DNA from: Linderina pennispora
Taxonomy: Eukaryota; Kickxellomycota; Kickxellomycetes; Kickxellales; Kickxellaceae
Assembly: GCF_002104995.1 (NCBI RefSeq)
Contig: NW_024468256.1
Span: 640,001-704,000, forward strand
Reading direction: 5' to 3'
DNA: 64,000 nt
The position numbers and the translations under genes were made by a program. The notes under the pieces were generated by a model. It was given only the letters and a program-made list of their open reading frames with translations, searched no databases and was not told where the DNA came from. Numbering within the stretch: the stretch's first letter is position 1; every line of letters starts with the position of its first letter. Shown one piece after another: positions 54,610-64,000 of the stretch.

Positions 54610-56793
54610 TCCACCAGGGCCAGCTGAGAACTCCGGTCTCTGCGAGGAAATTCGCTTGAAAAAGGTCCGCAGTCGGTTCCCGCTTACTACACTCTTGAAT
54701 GGCGTTCCATCCAACTCTGACAGGAGGTACACATTCGGGTTCGGTTGCGCCAACACACGGTAAGGTCCCTGCCAGCGTGGCAAGAACTTCCTCTCCTTCG
54801 TCGTCATCCATTCGTTGGCCTTCAACAATACCAAGCTTCCCACATCATATGAGGTCTTTCGCAGCATCTTCGTTCGATCGTAGTACGTCTTGGCTTGTAG
54901 TCGGGAGTCATCAAGTGCAATGCCAGCAACTTCACGCATGCAAGTGCTCAACATTAATTGTCGAGATCGATAGGCAAGCAGCTCCTCGGTCGTCGTCACT
55001 GCATCCCAATCGAAGACAACCCAAGTATCATGCGCAACATCCACAGGTAAAGCACAAGTCTGCCCATATAGCAGTTCATATGGCGCATAACCGGTCGTGC
55101 GTTTGGCAGTGATCCTGTCAGCCCATAGAACAGAAGGCAAGTACCGTGGCCAATTCGCCCAATCTTGTGGCATCAGAAGATTCTTGGCCATCGCTCCTGT
55201 CAATACCGAGTGCCCTCGCTCCACCATACCATTCGTCGCGGGATGATATGCCGTAGTATATGACATATGCACACCATCCTTCTCCAAAGCTAGTCGCACG
55301 ACGCTATGCCACAACTCTCCTCGATCGGCCACTATCTGTGCAGGTACGCCGAATCTGCAAATCACCGACTCGTACAGAAACTGGTATACCTCTGCAGTCT
55401 CCTTGGTCTTCAGCGCTTTTGCCTCGACCCATCCAGTAAAATCGTCACGCGCCACAGCCACATACTGGTAACCATCAGAACTCTGTGGCCACATCACCAG
55501 ATCGACACCCACCCTAGAGAACAGTGATGATCCCAAGTTTGGATTCAATGGTACAGCACTCTCCCGCTTGTCAAACAGCTGACAGACCGGGCAGGTTTTT
55601 ACCCAGTTGGCAGCATCTTTCAGCATGCTGGGCCAGTCGAATCGCTCCTGTAGCACTCGTTGTAAAGCCCGAATCCCTCGATGCCCTGCTGGATTTCCCT
55701 GATGCACTGCTGCTAGAATTCGACGCTGTTCGGCAGAATCCAGCACAACCCTGGCTGGCATATTGGTCTTGCGTCGTCGGAACAACAACCCTTGATGAAA
55801 AAAGTAGCGTTTAGCTTGCTCACGAATTCGACGCCGTCCTCGCGCATCCTCTGGTAAGTCTCCTGTAGATAAGAACTCGACTAGCAGGCGCCAATGGTCA
55901 CTGGCGACTGCGTCCAAGTGGCTAGCCTGATACACTTGGTCTAATCCTAAATAGGCAAAAGTAGAACAGGCAACTCCAACTGAAACAGCATGCACTGCAC
56001 TCCCATCATCAGTTCCCACATATTCGGCACGGCTTAATCCATCAGCTACTACATTCTTGTCCCCAGGTATATGGCGCACATCGAAGTCGAACATGAGTAG
56101 GTAAGCGATCCACCGAGTAGCGACATCTGAAGGGAGATCTGGCTTGGCAAGCATACCAAGTACTGGCTTGGCATCAGTCTCAAGGACGAACCGGGTCCCA
56201 TAGAGATATCGCCGCAACCTTTTTACCATCATCATCAACCCATAAAGTTCCCGCTTGACCTGCGCATATCTTGTCTGTGGTCCCTTGAATGTGTAACTCT
56301 CATACCGGATAACGTAACGTTCTCCATTCTTGTCCACCTGCCCTAGCACTGCACCAACACCTATCGGACTTGCATCCACTGTCAGAATCAGAGGTCTGTC
56401 GGCGTCATCATACTCAGCTGGTCTCAAAATCGGCGATGTCATTAGGACCTGTCTCAGCGTGTCGAAAGCTGTTTGCTGCTCCTGACCCCATATAAATGGT
56501 TGCGACTTCCGTGTTAACAGGTATAGCGGCTCAGCAAGAAGAGCAAAATCGGAGACCCATGCATGGTAGAAAGCACAAGTAGCAATGAATCGGCGGACGC
56601 CTTGGACATCCTTGGGTGGCAACCAGTCACGTATTGCAGCAACATGGTCACCAGTGGGTAATCGACCCTCTGGTGTGCACAGATATCCCAGAACCTCAAC
56701 CTGCTGCATACCAATGAATGTCTTTGCTCCGCTTACTGTCAGACCGGCTTCAGCGAGCTTACGAAACACACGGCACACATCGTCAGCATGTTG
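54532..56793 (-). CDS. Gypsy Pol, downstream part: end of RT, RNase H, integrase
   Basis: In the same frame as the upstream Gag-Pol, after one TGA. It contains the RT thumb (SGAKTFIGMQQVEVLGYLC), the tether and RNase H with acidic residues in LTVDASPIGVGAVLGQ, VKRELYGLMMMVK and FVLETDAKPVLGML, and the integrase zinc finger (HQGNPAGHRG ... KTCPVCQLF). The integrase core has acidic residues in VGVDLVMWP, ADRGELWH and NGMVERGHSVL. A C-terminal GPY/F-type module contains RWQGPYRVL. No chromodomain is seen. The frame ends inside the 3' LTR. This part reads as a typical, otherwise undamaged polyprotein. Confidence 0.92.
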   Translation of the reverse strand, partial: QHADDVCRVFRKLAEAGLTVSGAKTFIGMQQVEVLGYLCTPEGRLPTGDHVAAIRDWLPPKDVQGVRRFIATCAFYHAWVSDFALLAEPLYLLTRKSQPFIWGQEQQTAFDTLRQVLMTSPILRPAEYDDADRPLILTVDASPIGVGAVLGQVDKNGERYVIRYESYTFKGPQTRYAQVKRELYGLMMMVKRLRRYLYGTRFVLETDAKPVLGMLAKPDLPSDVATRWIAYLLMFDFDVRHIPGDKNVVADGLSRAEYVGTDDGSAVHAVSVGVACSTFAYLGLDQVYQASHLDAVASDHWRLLVEFLSTGDLPEDARGRRRIREQAKRYFFHQGLLFRRRKTNMPARVVLDSAEQRRILAAVHQGNPAGHRGIRALQRVLQERFDWPSMLKDAANWVKTCPVCQLFDKRESAVPLNPNLGSSLFSRVGVDLVMWPQSSDGYQYVAVARDDFTGWVEAKALKTKETAEVYQFLYESVICRFGVPAQIVADRGELWHSVVRLALEKDGVHMSYTTAYHPATNGMVERGHSVLTGAMAKNLLMPQDWANWPRYLPSVLWADRITAKRTTGYAPYELLYGQTCALPVDVAHDTWVVFDWDAVTTTEELLAYRSRQLMLSTCMREVAGIALDDSRLQAKTYYDRTKMLRKTSYDVGSLVLLKANEWMTTKERKFLPRWQGPYRVLAQPNPNVYLLSELDGTPFKSVVSGNRLRTFFKRISSQRPEFSAGPGGCRASTTSGLEAPSRAPELPDDLMPE

Positions 56794-59700
56794 TCATACA
56801 GCATCACGCACTTCCCTTTGCTCAGCTATCGGCAGCGTGCCTCGTGGTCCCAGGATAATGCCGTCATCGATAAAGATCCGCACCAGGTGAGGAATATGCT
56901 CTCTCAGTATCGTGGTCATAATACGCTGGAAGTGACCCACAGAATTGCACCACCCCATGGGGAGCCGCGTCATCCGTAGTAGGCCCAGAGGGGTCTCAAG
57001 AGCCATCTTGTCACGATCCCGCAGATCGACTGGAATTTGGTCATATCCGCTGTACAAGTCGAATGTCGTCAATAGGGCGCGTCCACATACATCCTCGGCA
57101 ATCTCGTCTCCAATCGGCAGTTTCCCAGCATTTCGGATAGTTACTTGATTCAGCGGCTGTAAATCCTGAATAAACCGCAGCTTAGACTTGTCCTTCTTGG
57201 CAATGACAAACCATCGGTTTGCATATGCACCTATGGCTGGCTCTAGTACTCCCGCATCTAGCTTTGTCTGGAGAAGTTCGACAACTCGCTCGTATAGCCC
57301 TTTGGCGACTGGGTATGCCCTGTACTGCCATGGCTTATGCTCCACAGTAGGAATCCGCACAGGTGGCTCAACGTCATCGACCAATAATCCCATCTCGCTA
57401 TTGTTGAATGCAAACGCTGCTTGCACATCTGGTAACATTGTCCGAAACATATGGACCTCAGCCTGCGTTAGTGCTCCATCACCTATATGCATCTGATCCA
57501 ATTTCTTGCTATCCAGCACGGTCCCAGGGCTCTTCGCTTTGGGCATATGTGAGCGACTTAGTTGCATCTCCTCAGGTAACTCGGCGTCGACTGGTCGAAC
57601 CTTCTGCGCAACAGGTTTGTACTTGGCCCCAGCACATACTCGAAAAACGCGCTGTACTAGCTCTGCATGAGCAACTACTTCCTCATCTTCCCCAAGTTGA
57701 AATGACTGATGACTAAGCGGTCCAACAACGTCCTGGTCTAGAATCGGAAAGGCAGCGACTGCAGTCCCATCAGCTACGAAATAATGGCGTACTCCATCCA
57801 AGCAATCGACCTTGAAATCGGCGACATGTAGATATGGAAGTCCTAATAAAACCTTGAAACCCATGTCAGGATATGCATGTAGTGTGGTTCTCACCAGAGT
57901 ATTACCAATACGAATTGGAACATCCTGTGCCTCCAAACTGGTATGCTTCTTTCCGCTGTTCACATCAAACATTGTGTGCACAATGCCCACAGTGGTCAGC
58001 GGCAGACCCACAGCCTTGGCCCAGTTGACATCGATCACATTGACTTCAGACCCAGGATCTGCGATGATCTCGACTCGTTGGTTGCCCACATTTCCCCACA
58101 CAACAGCTGATCGCAGTGAAGAAACCCCATTGATGGCAATAAGCTCTAACTGCCTTGCATACTGGTCACGTTCGCGCTCTGTCATCTGCCTAGTTTTTGG
58201 CTCCGCCACCCTTGTGTACTCTATAGCCCGATTGACTTGGCTCAGAGTCCCCGTTGCTGCAGCTGCGCTGTTTGTATGCACAGAAATATGTCCACTATTG
58301 CCAGTTGCTGCCGCTGTCGCTGTCTCTGTTGCATTCCTTGCACTCTGACCATTCGCTGTTACCTCTGTTGCTGCTGTGGGAACATCTCGACGCTTCCGTA
58401 CTATCGCCTTCTGCATAACGTCACGTGCCTCAGAGCTGATGCCAAGCAGGGTACCTAGCGGAATCTCTACTTTAGTACCTGCAAGCAACTTCCTCACATC
58501 ATCCTTCTTCGCATCCATCTCGAAGTCAGAAGCAAGGTAGAACTGCGCCGGTGGTCTGCTCTGGGGCTCAGTCCTTGTATAGACTTCTCGCATCTCAGGA
58601 CGATTCGCAACAATCGGGATAGGCCTAATAGTATCAGTAGATACATTGCCATCATTGTCACCCATCACCTGCTCTCTACCCTGCAGCCCATTGTTGCTGG
58701 TTCCTGAAACGCGTTCCTCGCTGTCAACAGAATCCCTTCTGTTTGCTCCTAAGCCGCTGGTCACATCAATAGCCGTAGTCACCTCAGGAGCACTAGTGGC
58801 AGCTGTAGTAGCTGCCTCCTCAGTACTGCCATTGCTTGCTGCTGCTGCACGAGTCGTGGGTGGTCTAGCATATGGCTGAGTGCGTCGTCCTCCAGTACTA
58901 GTAACTTCTGGTATCCCATGGGTATTCGTGCTGGGCCGCCCACGGCGAGCAGCCCATACAACTTTTCCCTCATCGTCATCATCCTCCTGATCCACTAATC
59001 TGCTCTGGTTGCGAATCAGTCTAGCAGTTGCCTGAGAGGCCTCATAGCGCTGCTTCACTAGTGCAATCATTCCGCCATTACGGTAGTTGGGATCTATCTC
59101 TAGGCCATCTGGCCAGCAGACAAGACGATCCTTAAGCACTACTTGGTTAGCACGTAAGGCAGTGGTCAGCTCTTGACACTGCCCCTTGTTGTGTGCTTCG
59201 CTAGCACAGAACACACAATAGGGACTACGATTCATAGCTGGAGAAACCGTAGTCTTCGGTGCCGCATTCCCTGTGGTCAATAGTAGCGCCAATTTCTCGA
59301 ACTCCTTGGACAGTACATCCATAACCTCAGTCTTGGCACTATCGCTGCTCGCTGTTGCCTCCACTGATCTTTTGTCAAGAGTGGTATTGACAAAAGCATC
59401 AGAAGGCAACCCTGGTACTGCGTCGTCACCATTCACAGATGTTATAAGGTCACCGACCTCATATTCCGTCGACTTGTATTCATCGGCATACTTGTCCAGT
59501 GCATCTGCGAAGTCCACAAAGGTCTTGTTGGCATTGTAGATATGCAACACCTGCTCACGCCATCTCATAGGAAGTCTCTTGAAGAGATAGCGGCGCTTCA
59601 TCCCATCTGTCAGCCCATCGATACGGCTCAACAGAGTGCGCATACGATAGATCTCAGCTGAGGGCGCAAGACGGTCAAAGGGCTGACTGAACTGCTCCTC

Positions 59701-60126
59701 AACACACTTCAGCAGATAATCACTGTCATCTCTCCCTAGGCTAAGTAGCTTGCGGATGCTCCTCTGGAGCAAATCCCACTTGATCTCCTGGCCCTTGAAC
59801 TCAATGTAGAGGATCTTACGATCAGGCTCAGGCATTGCAGCAATCACACGACTACACAGGAGTGGCTCTGCAATAGCCCCATCTCGCAATAGAGTGCTGT
59901 ACTCACTCAGAAGGTAGGCACCATTCTGACGGGTGAACTTTTCAGCATGCCAGTTGGGCAGTGATGCATAGCTGGGAATCCCCCCCCGTCGGGCTCCATT
60001 TGTCGTGTCTGCAGCGAGCAGCATTTCCTCCTGGTCGGAGGTGACTGCTCCCACAGAGGGTTGGGGGGCATTCGGGCTTGCTGTACCTGCCCCTCTCGGC
60101 GTACTCGGAGAAGTAGGCATCGTCAT
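56794..60126 (-). CDS. Gypsy Gag, protease and most of RT, starting inside the 5' LTR
   Basis: 1110 codons from the ATG at 60126, 42 codons inside the 5' LTR, ending at a TGA (56794-56796) within RT. Gag has a CCHC knuckle CX2CX4HX4C at 304-317 (CVFCASEAHNKGQC). The aspartic protease has D690 in IIADPGSEVNVI, an unusual DPG rather than DTG/DSG. RT motifs are KLRFIQDLQPLNQVT, TTFDLYSGYDQIPV, LPMGWCNSVGHFQ and the catalytic FIDD (D1087, D1088). The stop replaces a codon in a continuous conserved stretch. A CGA-to-TGA change, a C-to-T transition, would explain it. Gag and Pol share one frame, so no frameshift signal is needed. Confidence 0.92.
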   Translation of the reverse strand: MTMPTSPSTPRGAGTASPNAPQPSVGAVTSDQEEMLLAADTTNGARRGGIPSYASLPNWHAEKFTRQNGAYLLSEYSTLLRDGAIAEPLLCSRVIAAMPEPDRKILYIEFKGQEIKWDLLQRSIRKLLSLGRDDSDYLLKCVEEQFSQPFDRLAPSAEIYRMRTLLSRIDGLTDGMKRRYLFKRLPMRWREQVLHIYNANKTFVDFADALDKYADEYKSTEYEVGDLITSVNGDDAVPGLPSDAFVNTTLDKRSVEATASSDSAKTEVMDVLSKEFEKLALLLTTGNAAPKTTVSPAMNRSPYCVFCASEAHNKGQCQELTTALRANQVVLKDRLVCWPDGLEIDPNYRNGGMIALVKQRYEASQATARLIRNQSRLVDQEDDDDEGKVVWAARRGRPSTNTHGIPEVTSTGGRRTQPYARPPTTRAAAASNGSTEEAATTAATSAPEVTTAIDVTSGLGANRRDSVDSEERVSGTSNNGLQGREQVMGDNDGNVSTDTIRPIPIVANRPEMREVYTRTEPQSRPPAQFYLASDFEMDAKKDDVRKLLAGTKVEIPLGTLLGISSEARDVMQKAIVRKRRDVPTAATEVTANGQSARNATETATAAATGNSGHISVHTNSAAAATGTLSQVNRAIEYTRVAEPKTRQMTERERDQYARQLELIAINGVSSLRSAVVWGNVGNQRVEIIADPGSEVNVIDVNWAKAVGLPLTTVGIVHTMFDVNSGKKHTSLEAQDVPIRIGNTLVRTTLHAYPDMGFKVLLGLPYLHVADFKVDCLDGVRHYFVADGTAVAAFPILDQDVVGPLSHQSFQLGEDEEVVAHAELVQRVFRVCAGAKYKPVAQKVRPVDAELPEEMQLSRSHMPKAKSPGTVLDSKKLDQMHIGDGALTQAEVHMFRTMLPDVQAAFAFNNSEMGLLVDDVEPPVRIPTVEHKPWQYRAYPVAKGLYERVVELLQTKLDAGVLEPAIGAYANRWFVIAKKDKSKLRFIQDLQPLNQVTIRNAGKLPIGDEIAEDVCGRALLTTFDLYSGYDQIPVDLRDRDKMALETPLGLLRMTRLPMGWCNSVGHFQRIMTTILREHIPHLVRIFIDDGIILGPRGTLPIAEQREVRDAV
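59983..59998 (-). promoter_or_regulatory. Probable primer binding site of the Gypsy element
   Basis: Two bases after the 5' LTR the minus strand reads TGGAGCCCGACGGGGG. It starts with TGG, the complement of a tRNA CCA end, at the standard place. The matching primer tRNA was not identified. The site is also coding sequence of Gag. Confidence 0.55.
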
Positions 60127-60473
60127 AATAGTGTTTGGAAATATAATAAATTGAGGTCACAAATATGGAAAGTCTGTTCAGCGGTCGTCGGTCGTTCTCT
60201 GTCTGTCGTCGATGATGTTTTCTCTGTCTGTCTACAATCCATACCTTTTATAGTAGGATATTACCCCGCTCAACACGGCGACGTCGACTACATTTGTCAG
60301 CGTCGGGCACTTATGCACAACCATGGAAGGTCGCGACATACATACCACCCATATATGGCGTATCGGGTGGCGCAGTAGCAACCAGTCGTTGTCGATCACT
60401 CGGGCATCAGATCATCGGGCAATTCGGGGGCTCGACTCGGAGCTTCAAGCCCAGACGTCGTAGACGCACGACA
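60001..60473 (-). repeat. 5' LTR of the Gypsy element
   Basis: Same 473-bp sequence as the 3' LTR. A TATA box (CTATAAAAGG, minus strand) lies near 60246-60253, and transcription would start some 30 bp further on. The Gag ATG at 60126 therefore lies in the R/U5 part and the frame leaves the LTR in phase at 60001. Confidence 0.92.
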
Positions 60474-60817
60474 GTTGATTACTGCGAAGTTAAAATATCC
60501 ATAAACATACGAGTGATCCTTCCATATCACTACTCTACTCTTTATCGTCATTTTCGGTGCTGTGAAGGCTGGGAATGCCCCTACAGACGCTCTTATCTAT
60601 ACTTATTTACGCAATGTCTTCATATCTACACGTATATACCATTTAGAACCTGTGGTTGGTGATCTGCATTCATGTCTGTTTCATGGTTTCGCTATCTCAA
60701 GCAGTACTGCAAACTGCTATATCATATATGTACACTTCCTGTTCAGAAATGTAAATACTATTTTTCTCCTACCATATCCTCGTTCAAGGCTGCCCACCTT
60801 GTCAGCGGTTATATGCG

Positions 60818-61194
60818 TGCTGTAAGTCTAGAGTGCACGGTGGGTGGTGTGGGGCGAGAAAGGTAAAGGCACAAGGTAAATAACGAAAAATACCTGATAT
60901 GTGAATGTGTGTATTTTTCGTGCAGCGCGGATTCCGAATGAGTCGTAAAGCGGTGATACCTCAGTCCAGAAACGCGCTAGTAGTGTGAGCGTGATACCAA
61001 CAGAAGGTGCCAGAGTCAAAGATTATATTGATATGTAAAGGCTGAAGAGAAAAGAAGAGAGAAAGGCGAGTGCAAAGGCTTTATACCCTCCTTCGGGTGG
61101 CACAGCCAAAAAGGAAATGAGAATAAAAGGAAAGAGGAAACAACGGGATGAAAAGCCATGTAGCTCACAGTAATCGGATCTTGAGATCCAAACA
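60818..61194 (-). mobile_element. Solo/fragment LTR, family A (copy in arm B)
   Basis: On the minus strand starts TGTTTGGATCTCAAG and ends TTACAGCA, 377 bp. It is the partner of 25321-25710 and lacks that copy's 12-bp tandem duplication. It faces the family B LTR at 52773. Confidence 0.65.
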
Positions 61195-61456
61195 CCCGCT
61201 GACCAAGGCAAATGGTGAGGCACTGTGTGACATCGCGATGATGACTCTCGCGCATTGGCATTTGAGGATATCCTATACCTATCGGAGAGATCTGACAAGC
61301 TACTTCCAACAGAGGCAGCCAGAGCTGATGCCTAGAAGAAGCAGCAAGCGCAGCAAGACCTGGCCCTGCCTCTCTTACTGATTCCCGAGAAATGATACAG
61401 CTCAAAAATAGGACAACAGTTGACTAGTATTCAGACGATTTCAGGAAAATGGCTAA

Positions 61457-64000
61457 CTAGGCTGATGCCAGAGTCTTGGTAATGACACCCTTGGTGTTGT
61501 CAACAGCAAACATCTGCTGGGAAAACAGTGGGGACTGGTAGAACGACGAACAGTCAGTGACACCAAAAGCGCTGGCCTGAGACTCAAACTCGGCCTTTGA
61601 CAGCTCGACAGTCTCAGGCAAGACGCCGTTATACTTGAGTGTATAGAAGGTCAGGCGCTCCTGCACCAGCTTGCCCAGCAGATAGTACAGCAGCTCAAAG
61701 TGGTCGCGACGGGTATAGAGGTACTTGCTGAACTTGCGCCGCAGCGAGCGCATCACCGACAATTTCTGTGCTGTGATAAAGCCTTCGAGAGCCACGCGGA
61801 TGGCGACCTCGATATCGTCGGCGCGTACATAGTCACGCAGATGCATGCGCGCATGTGCCTCAGCAAGACGCACCATGGCCTCGATGTGACGCACGGTGAT
61901 GGGCACGCTTCCGGTAGCCAACGACTCACGCCGCAGCTCGGCGTACAGGTGCGCGATCTTGTCAGAGTACCGGTCCGACATGCGTGGCTCGATATTCTCA
62001 CGTGCGTACATAATGTACTTGCGCAGCAGATCCTGAGGGATCACGTCCTGAGCCAGATTCGCCTCATCGGCCATGACTTGGTCCTCGGTGGCAGTCTGGT
62101 TAAGCGGGTGAGAACGCGTGTGGCTCTGCACGACAAAGCGACCAAGCATCTCATCCTTGACAGGGTCGACCTCATCACGGACGACGCAGAGGACATCAAA
62201 ACGCGAGATAATCGGCTCAGTCAGCTCAACATTCTGTGAGAACGGCAGCGCAGGACGGTAGCGACCGCCAATTGGGTTAGCTGCAGCCAGCACCGAGCAG
62301 CGTGCCTGCAGGGTAGTGACAATACCAGCCTTGGAGATAGAGATGCTCTGCTGCTCCATGGCCTCGTGGATCGAGGTACGGTCGGCGTCATTCATCTTGT
62401 CAAACTCATCAATCAGGCACACACCACGGTCGGCTAGCACCAGCGCACCGCCTTCAAGCGTCCACTCGCGTGTGACAGGATCCTTGCGTACGCTGGCAGT
62501 GAGACCAACGGCACTGGCACCTTGGCCAGTGGTAAAGACCGCACGGTGAGCTGTGCCCTCGATGTACTTCAGGAACTGTGACTTGGCAGTACCTGGGTCG
62601 CCAAGCAGGAGAACGTTGATGTCGCCACGGGTGCGAAGCTTGCCGCCAATGTCTTTGGGCACACCACCAAACAGCGACAGGGCCAGTGCAGTCTTGATGT
62701 GCTCGTGGCCGTAGATAGAGGGGGGCAATGGATTTGATAATCCGCTTGCCGACATTTTCATCGCGGGCCAGGCTGCGGATTGCACGCTTGTCTTCCTCTG
62801 TCAGACGCACGGCAGCAAACTCGTCGGCGCGCTTCGACACGTGGTTAGCCTCGATGATGGTGCTGAATACCGGGAATCCTTGGCGCGTGTTGAGCGAGGC
62901 ATCGAACGTGTGGGAGTAGACGCCAGTGACCTCAATCTCCTCTCCAGGCTTGGCACAATCGATGAGGTCCCAGAGTAAGATGACCTCGCGGTGGCGCGGC
63001 AGACGACCAGGTGGGACCGAACCCGGAGTCTCTTGTAGGGTCAGGCGCTGGTAGTTACGGTAGACTGTCTGCTCCGAATTGAGCGTGAACGGACCGCGGG
63101 ACTGGCACGTGGCGCACATGTTGATCTTGATCTCGGTAGTTGCGTCCTGGTAGAACGGGCCTAGCACAGCACCGCACTTGCCACAGTTGAACTTCACATA
63201 CTTCAGCTGGGGGAACACACCAGTGCGGCGGCTCACCACGCCGCTGATGCGCACCAGGCAGTTGAGCTGCGACTGGCGTAGGTCGCGCAGCGAGCACGTT
63301 GTTGGCAGCTCAGCAATGCGCACGTGGATCTCAGACCGGATTCGTGCGTAGTCCGGGAACATGGTCCGGACAGCATCCATGGCCACATCGTCCATGATGG
63401 CCAGGATTTCGCGCGGAGCATTGGCCAAAAAGTAGGCGATCAGCGGCCGCGACTGGGCCAGGTGCGAGTACGTGACCTCGAGGCTCTCGGCGTTGGCAGC
63501 GCCCAGCTGTCGGATACGCTCACCATACACCGAAGCACCCTTGTCATCAACATACGACAGCAAGAAGTGGCGGAATTCGCGGGCAATCGTCTGGCGCGGG
63601 CCCGACTCGCTGACCCACGCAGCCACTGTGCGTCCCTTCATGTCCTTCAAGTCATCGAGCGTCAGCGCGCGCTCCTCGTCGCGCACCTCCATGGCCATAT
63701 CAAGCAGGTGGGCATGCTTGCTCTCGAGTGCGCCTGCTCCGCGGCGCCGCGTACGCCCAAACCGCCGGGCGTCCTCCTCGTCCTCAAAGTCCTGCATGAA
63801 TGCAAGCGGGATACGCGACTTGGGCTGGCCAACCCCCTCCTCAAAGTCACGCCGCCTCAGCCGTGCCTCGACGCGTGCCCTGGCCGCCGGGTCCATAGCC
63901 GCAAACTCGGTTTCGTCCAAAAGCTCCTCGTCATACTTGTCAAGCTCAGCGTTGTAGCGGTAGTCGCGCTCCATGCTTGGGCCGAATAGATCTTCTCCCT
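61457..64000 (-). CDS. MCM2: MCM2, replicative helicase subunit (N-terminus cut by the window edge)
   Basis: MCM2 is one of six ATPase subunits of the CMG helicase. The window edge already reads [19 protein letters not shown], the conserved MCM2 block, so the true start and acidic N-tail lie outside. MCM2-specific segments are [12 protein letters not shown], the zinc finger [13 protein letters not shown]...CATC, and [20 protein letters not shown]. The ATPase has Walker A GDPGTAKS, Walker [12 protein letters not shown] and arginine finger IISRFD. The winged-helix end and a stop at 61457 follow. The frame changes at 62720-62725, where a run of six C (coding strand) replaces the five needed to read IAPSIYGHE. 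This is the only break. Its 3' end lies about 45 bp from the repeat arm. Confidence 0.95.

Larger units (their letters stand above)
54137..60473 (-). mobile_element. Full-length Ty3/Gypsy LTR retrotransposon, 6337 bp
   Basis: Two LTRs of exactly 473 bp, apparently identical by eye, flank one Gag-Pol reading frame on the minus strand. The domain order protease, reverse transcriptase, RNase H, integrase defines Ty3/Gypsy. A 4-bp GTTG lies at both outer edges (54133-54136 and 60474-60477). Arm A has the corresponding site without this element. Identical LTRs mean recent insertion. A single in-frame TGA in the reverse transcriptase region is the only break I found. It lies 41 bp upstream of tRNA-Glu and in the same orientation. 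Confidence 0.93.
52773..61410 (+). repeat. Arm B of the inverted segmental duplication (partner 24507-28140)
   Basis: Contains, in order, a family B LTR, about 940 bp of shared non-coding DNA, tRNA-Glu(CTC), the Gypsy insertion (54137-60473), about 340 bp of shared DNA, a family A LTR and about 210 bp more of shared DNA that ends close to the MCM2 stop. Without the Gypsy element the arm is about 2.3 kb. See the arm A entry for how the insertions differ. Confidence 0.85.

Noticed and set aside
54590-54625. Clear polypurine tract before the 3' LTR of the Gypsy element
   Set aside because: The expected purine run is not there; the sequence is mixed and coding. I record its absence rather than annotate a PPT.

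Overview
This is a eukaryotic, almost certainly fungal, nuclear window. The evidence is sterol C24-methyltransferase ERG6, fungal-type GTP cyclohydrolase II, an FG nucleoporin, an FMP27/Hobbit-type lipid transfer protein, short GT-AG introns, TATA boxes and LTR retrotransposons. Genes are GC-rich and intron-poor. ERG6 plus the intron-poor, GC-rich style would fit an early-diverging fungus such as Kickxellomycotina (Coemansia-like), but the lineage is only a guess.

Layout. 1-1063: 3' end of an unidentified Ser-rich protein gene. 1551-7486: MOT1, a Snf2-family TBP remover, broken by about a dozen one-base frame changes. 7972-9093: ERG6. 9638-23744 (minus): a giant FMP27/BLTP2-type bridge-like lipid transfer protein with about seven frame changes. 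24137-24421: a LYRM2-like LYR protein. 24507-28140: a nest of LTRs, a tRNA-Glu(CTC) and a fragment of a GH24 lysozyme gene. 29037-30982 (minus): a three-exon zinc transporter of the CDF family. 32471-32572: a possible 33-residue microprotein. 34103-35731: a CRAL-TRIO protein. 36331-45338: a dense, clean block of RIB1, NUP42, NSA1/WDR74, a TRIC-type channel, an NPC2-like lipid-binding protein, COX19 and NOP2. 45814-48412 (minus): a Fanzor protein, the eukaryotic TnpB-like RNA-guided nuclease. 49262-49867: a small predicted secreted protein. 50014-51222 (minus): a YqjM-type ene-reductase. 52773-61410: the inverted partner of the 24.5-28.1 kb segment, carrying a second tRNA-Glu(CTC) and a 6337-bp Ty3/Gypsy element with apparently identical 473-bp LTRs. 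61457-64000 (minus): MCM2, cut by the window edge.

The host genes are ordinary unlinked housekeeping loci, so no pathway cluster is claimed. Two things stand out. The first is the Fanzor gene, with all three RuvC acidic residues, the zinc finger and the N-terminal half recognisable, split only by a one-base frame change. The second is the pair of inverted tRNA-Glu arms. Each was hit independently by a different Gypsy-type LTR element about 41-45 bp upstream of the tRNA, with overlapping target sites. Both LTRs carry a Gag start codon that reads in frame out of the LTR.

Many frame changes are single-base and leave conserved protein on both sides. They cluster in 1-13.6 kb, with others at 17.7, 47.5, 49.3, 49.7 and 62.7 kb. 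I read most as probable sequencing or assembly indels, but raw reads are needed to say so.
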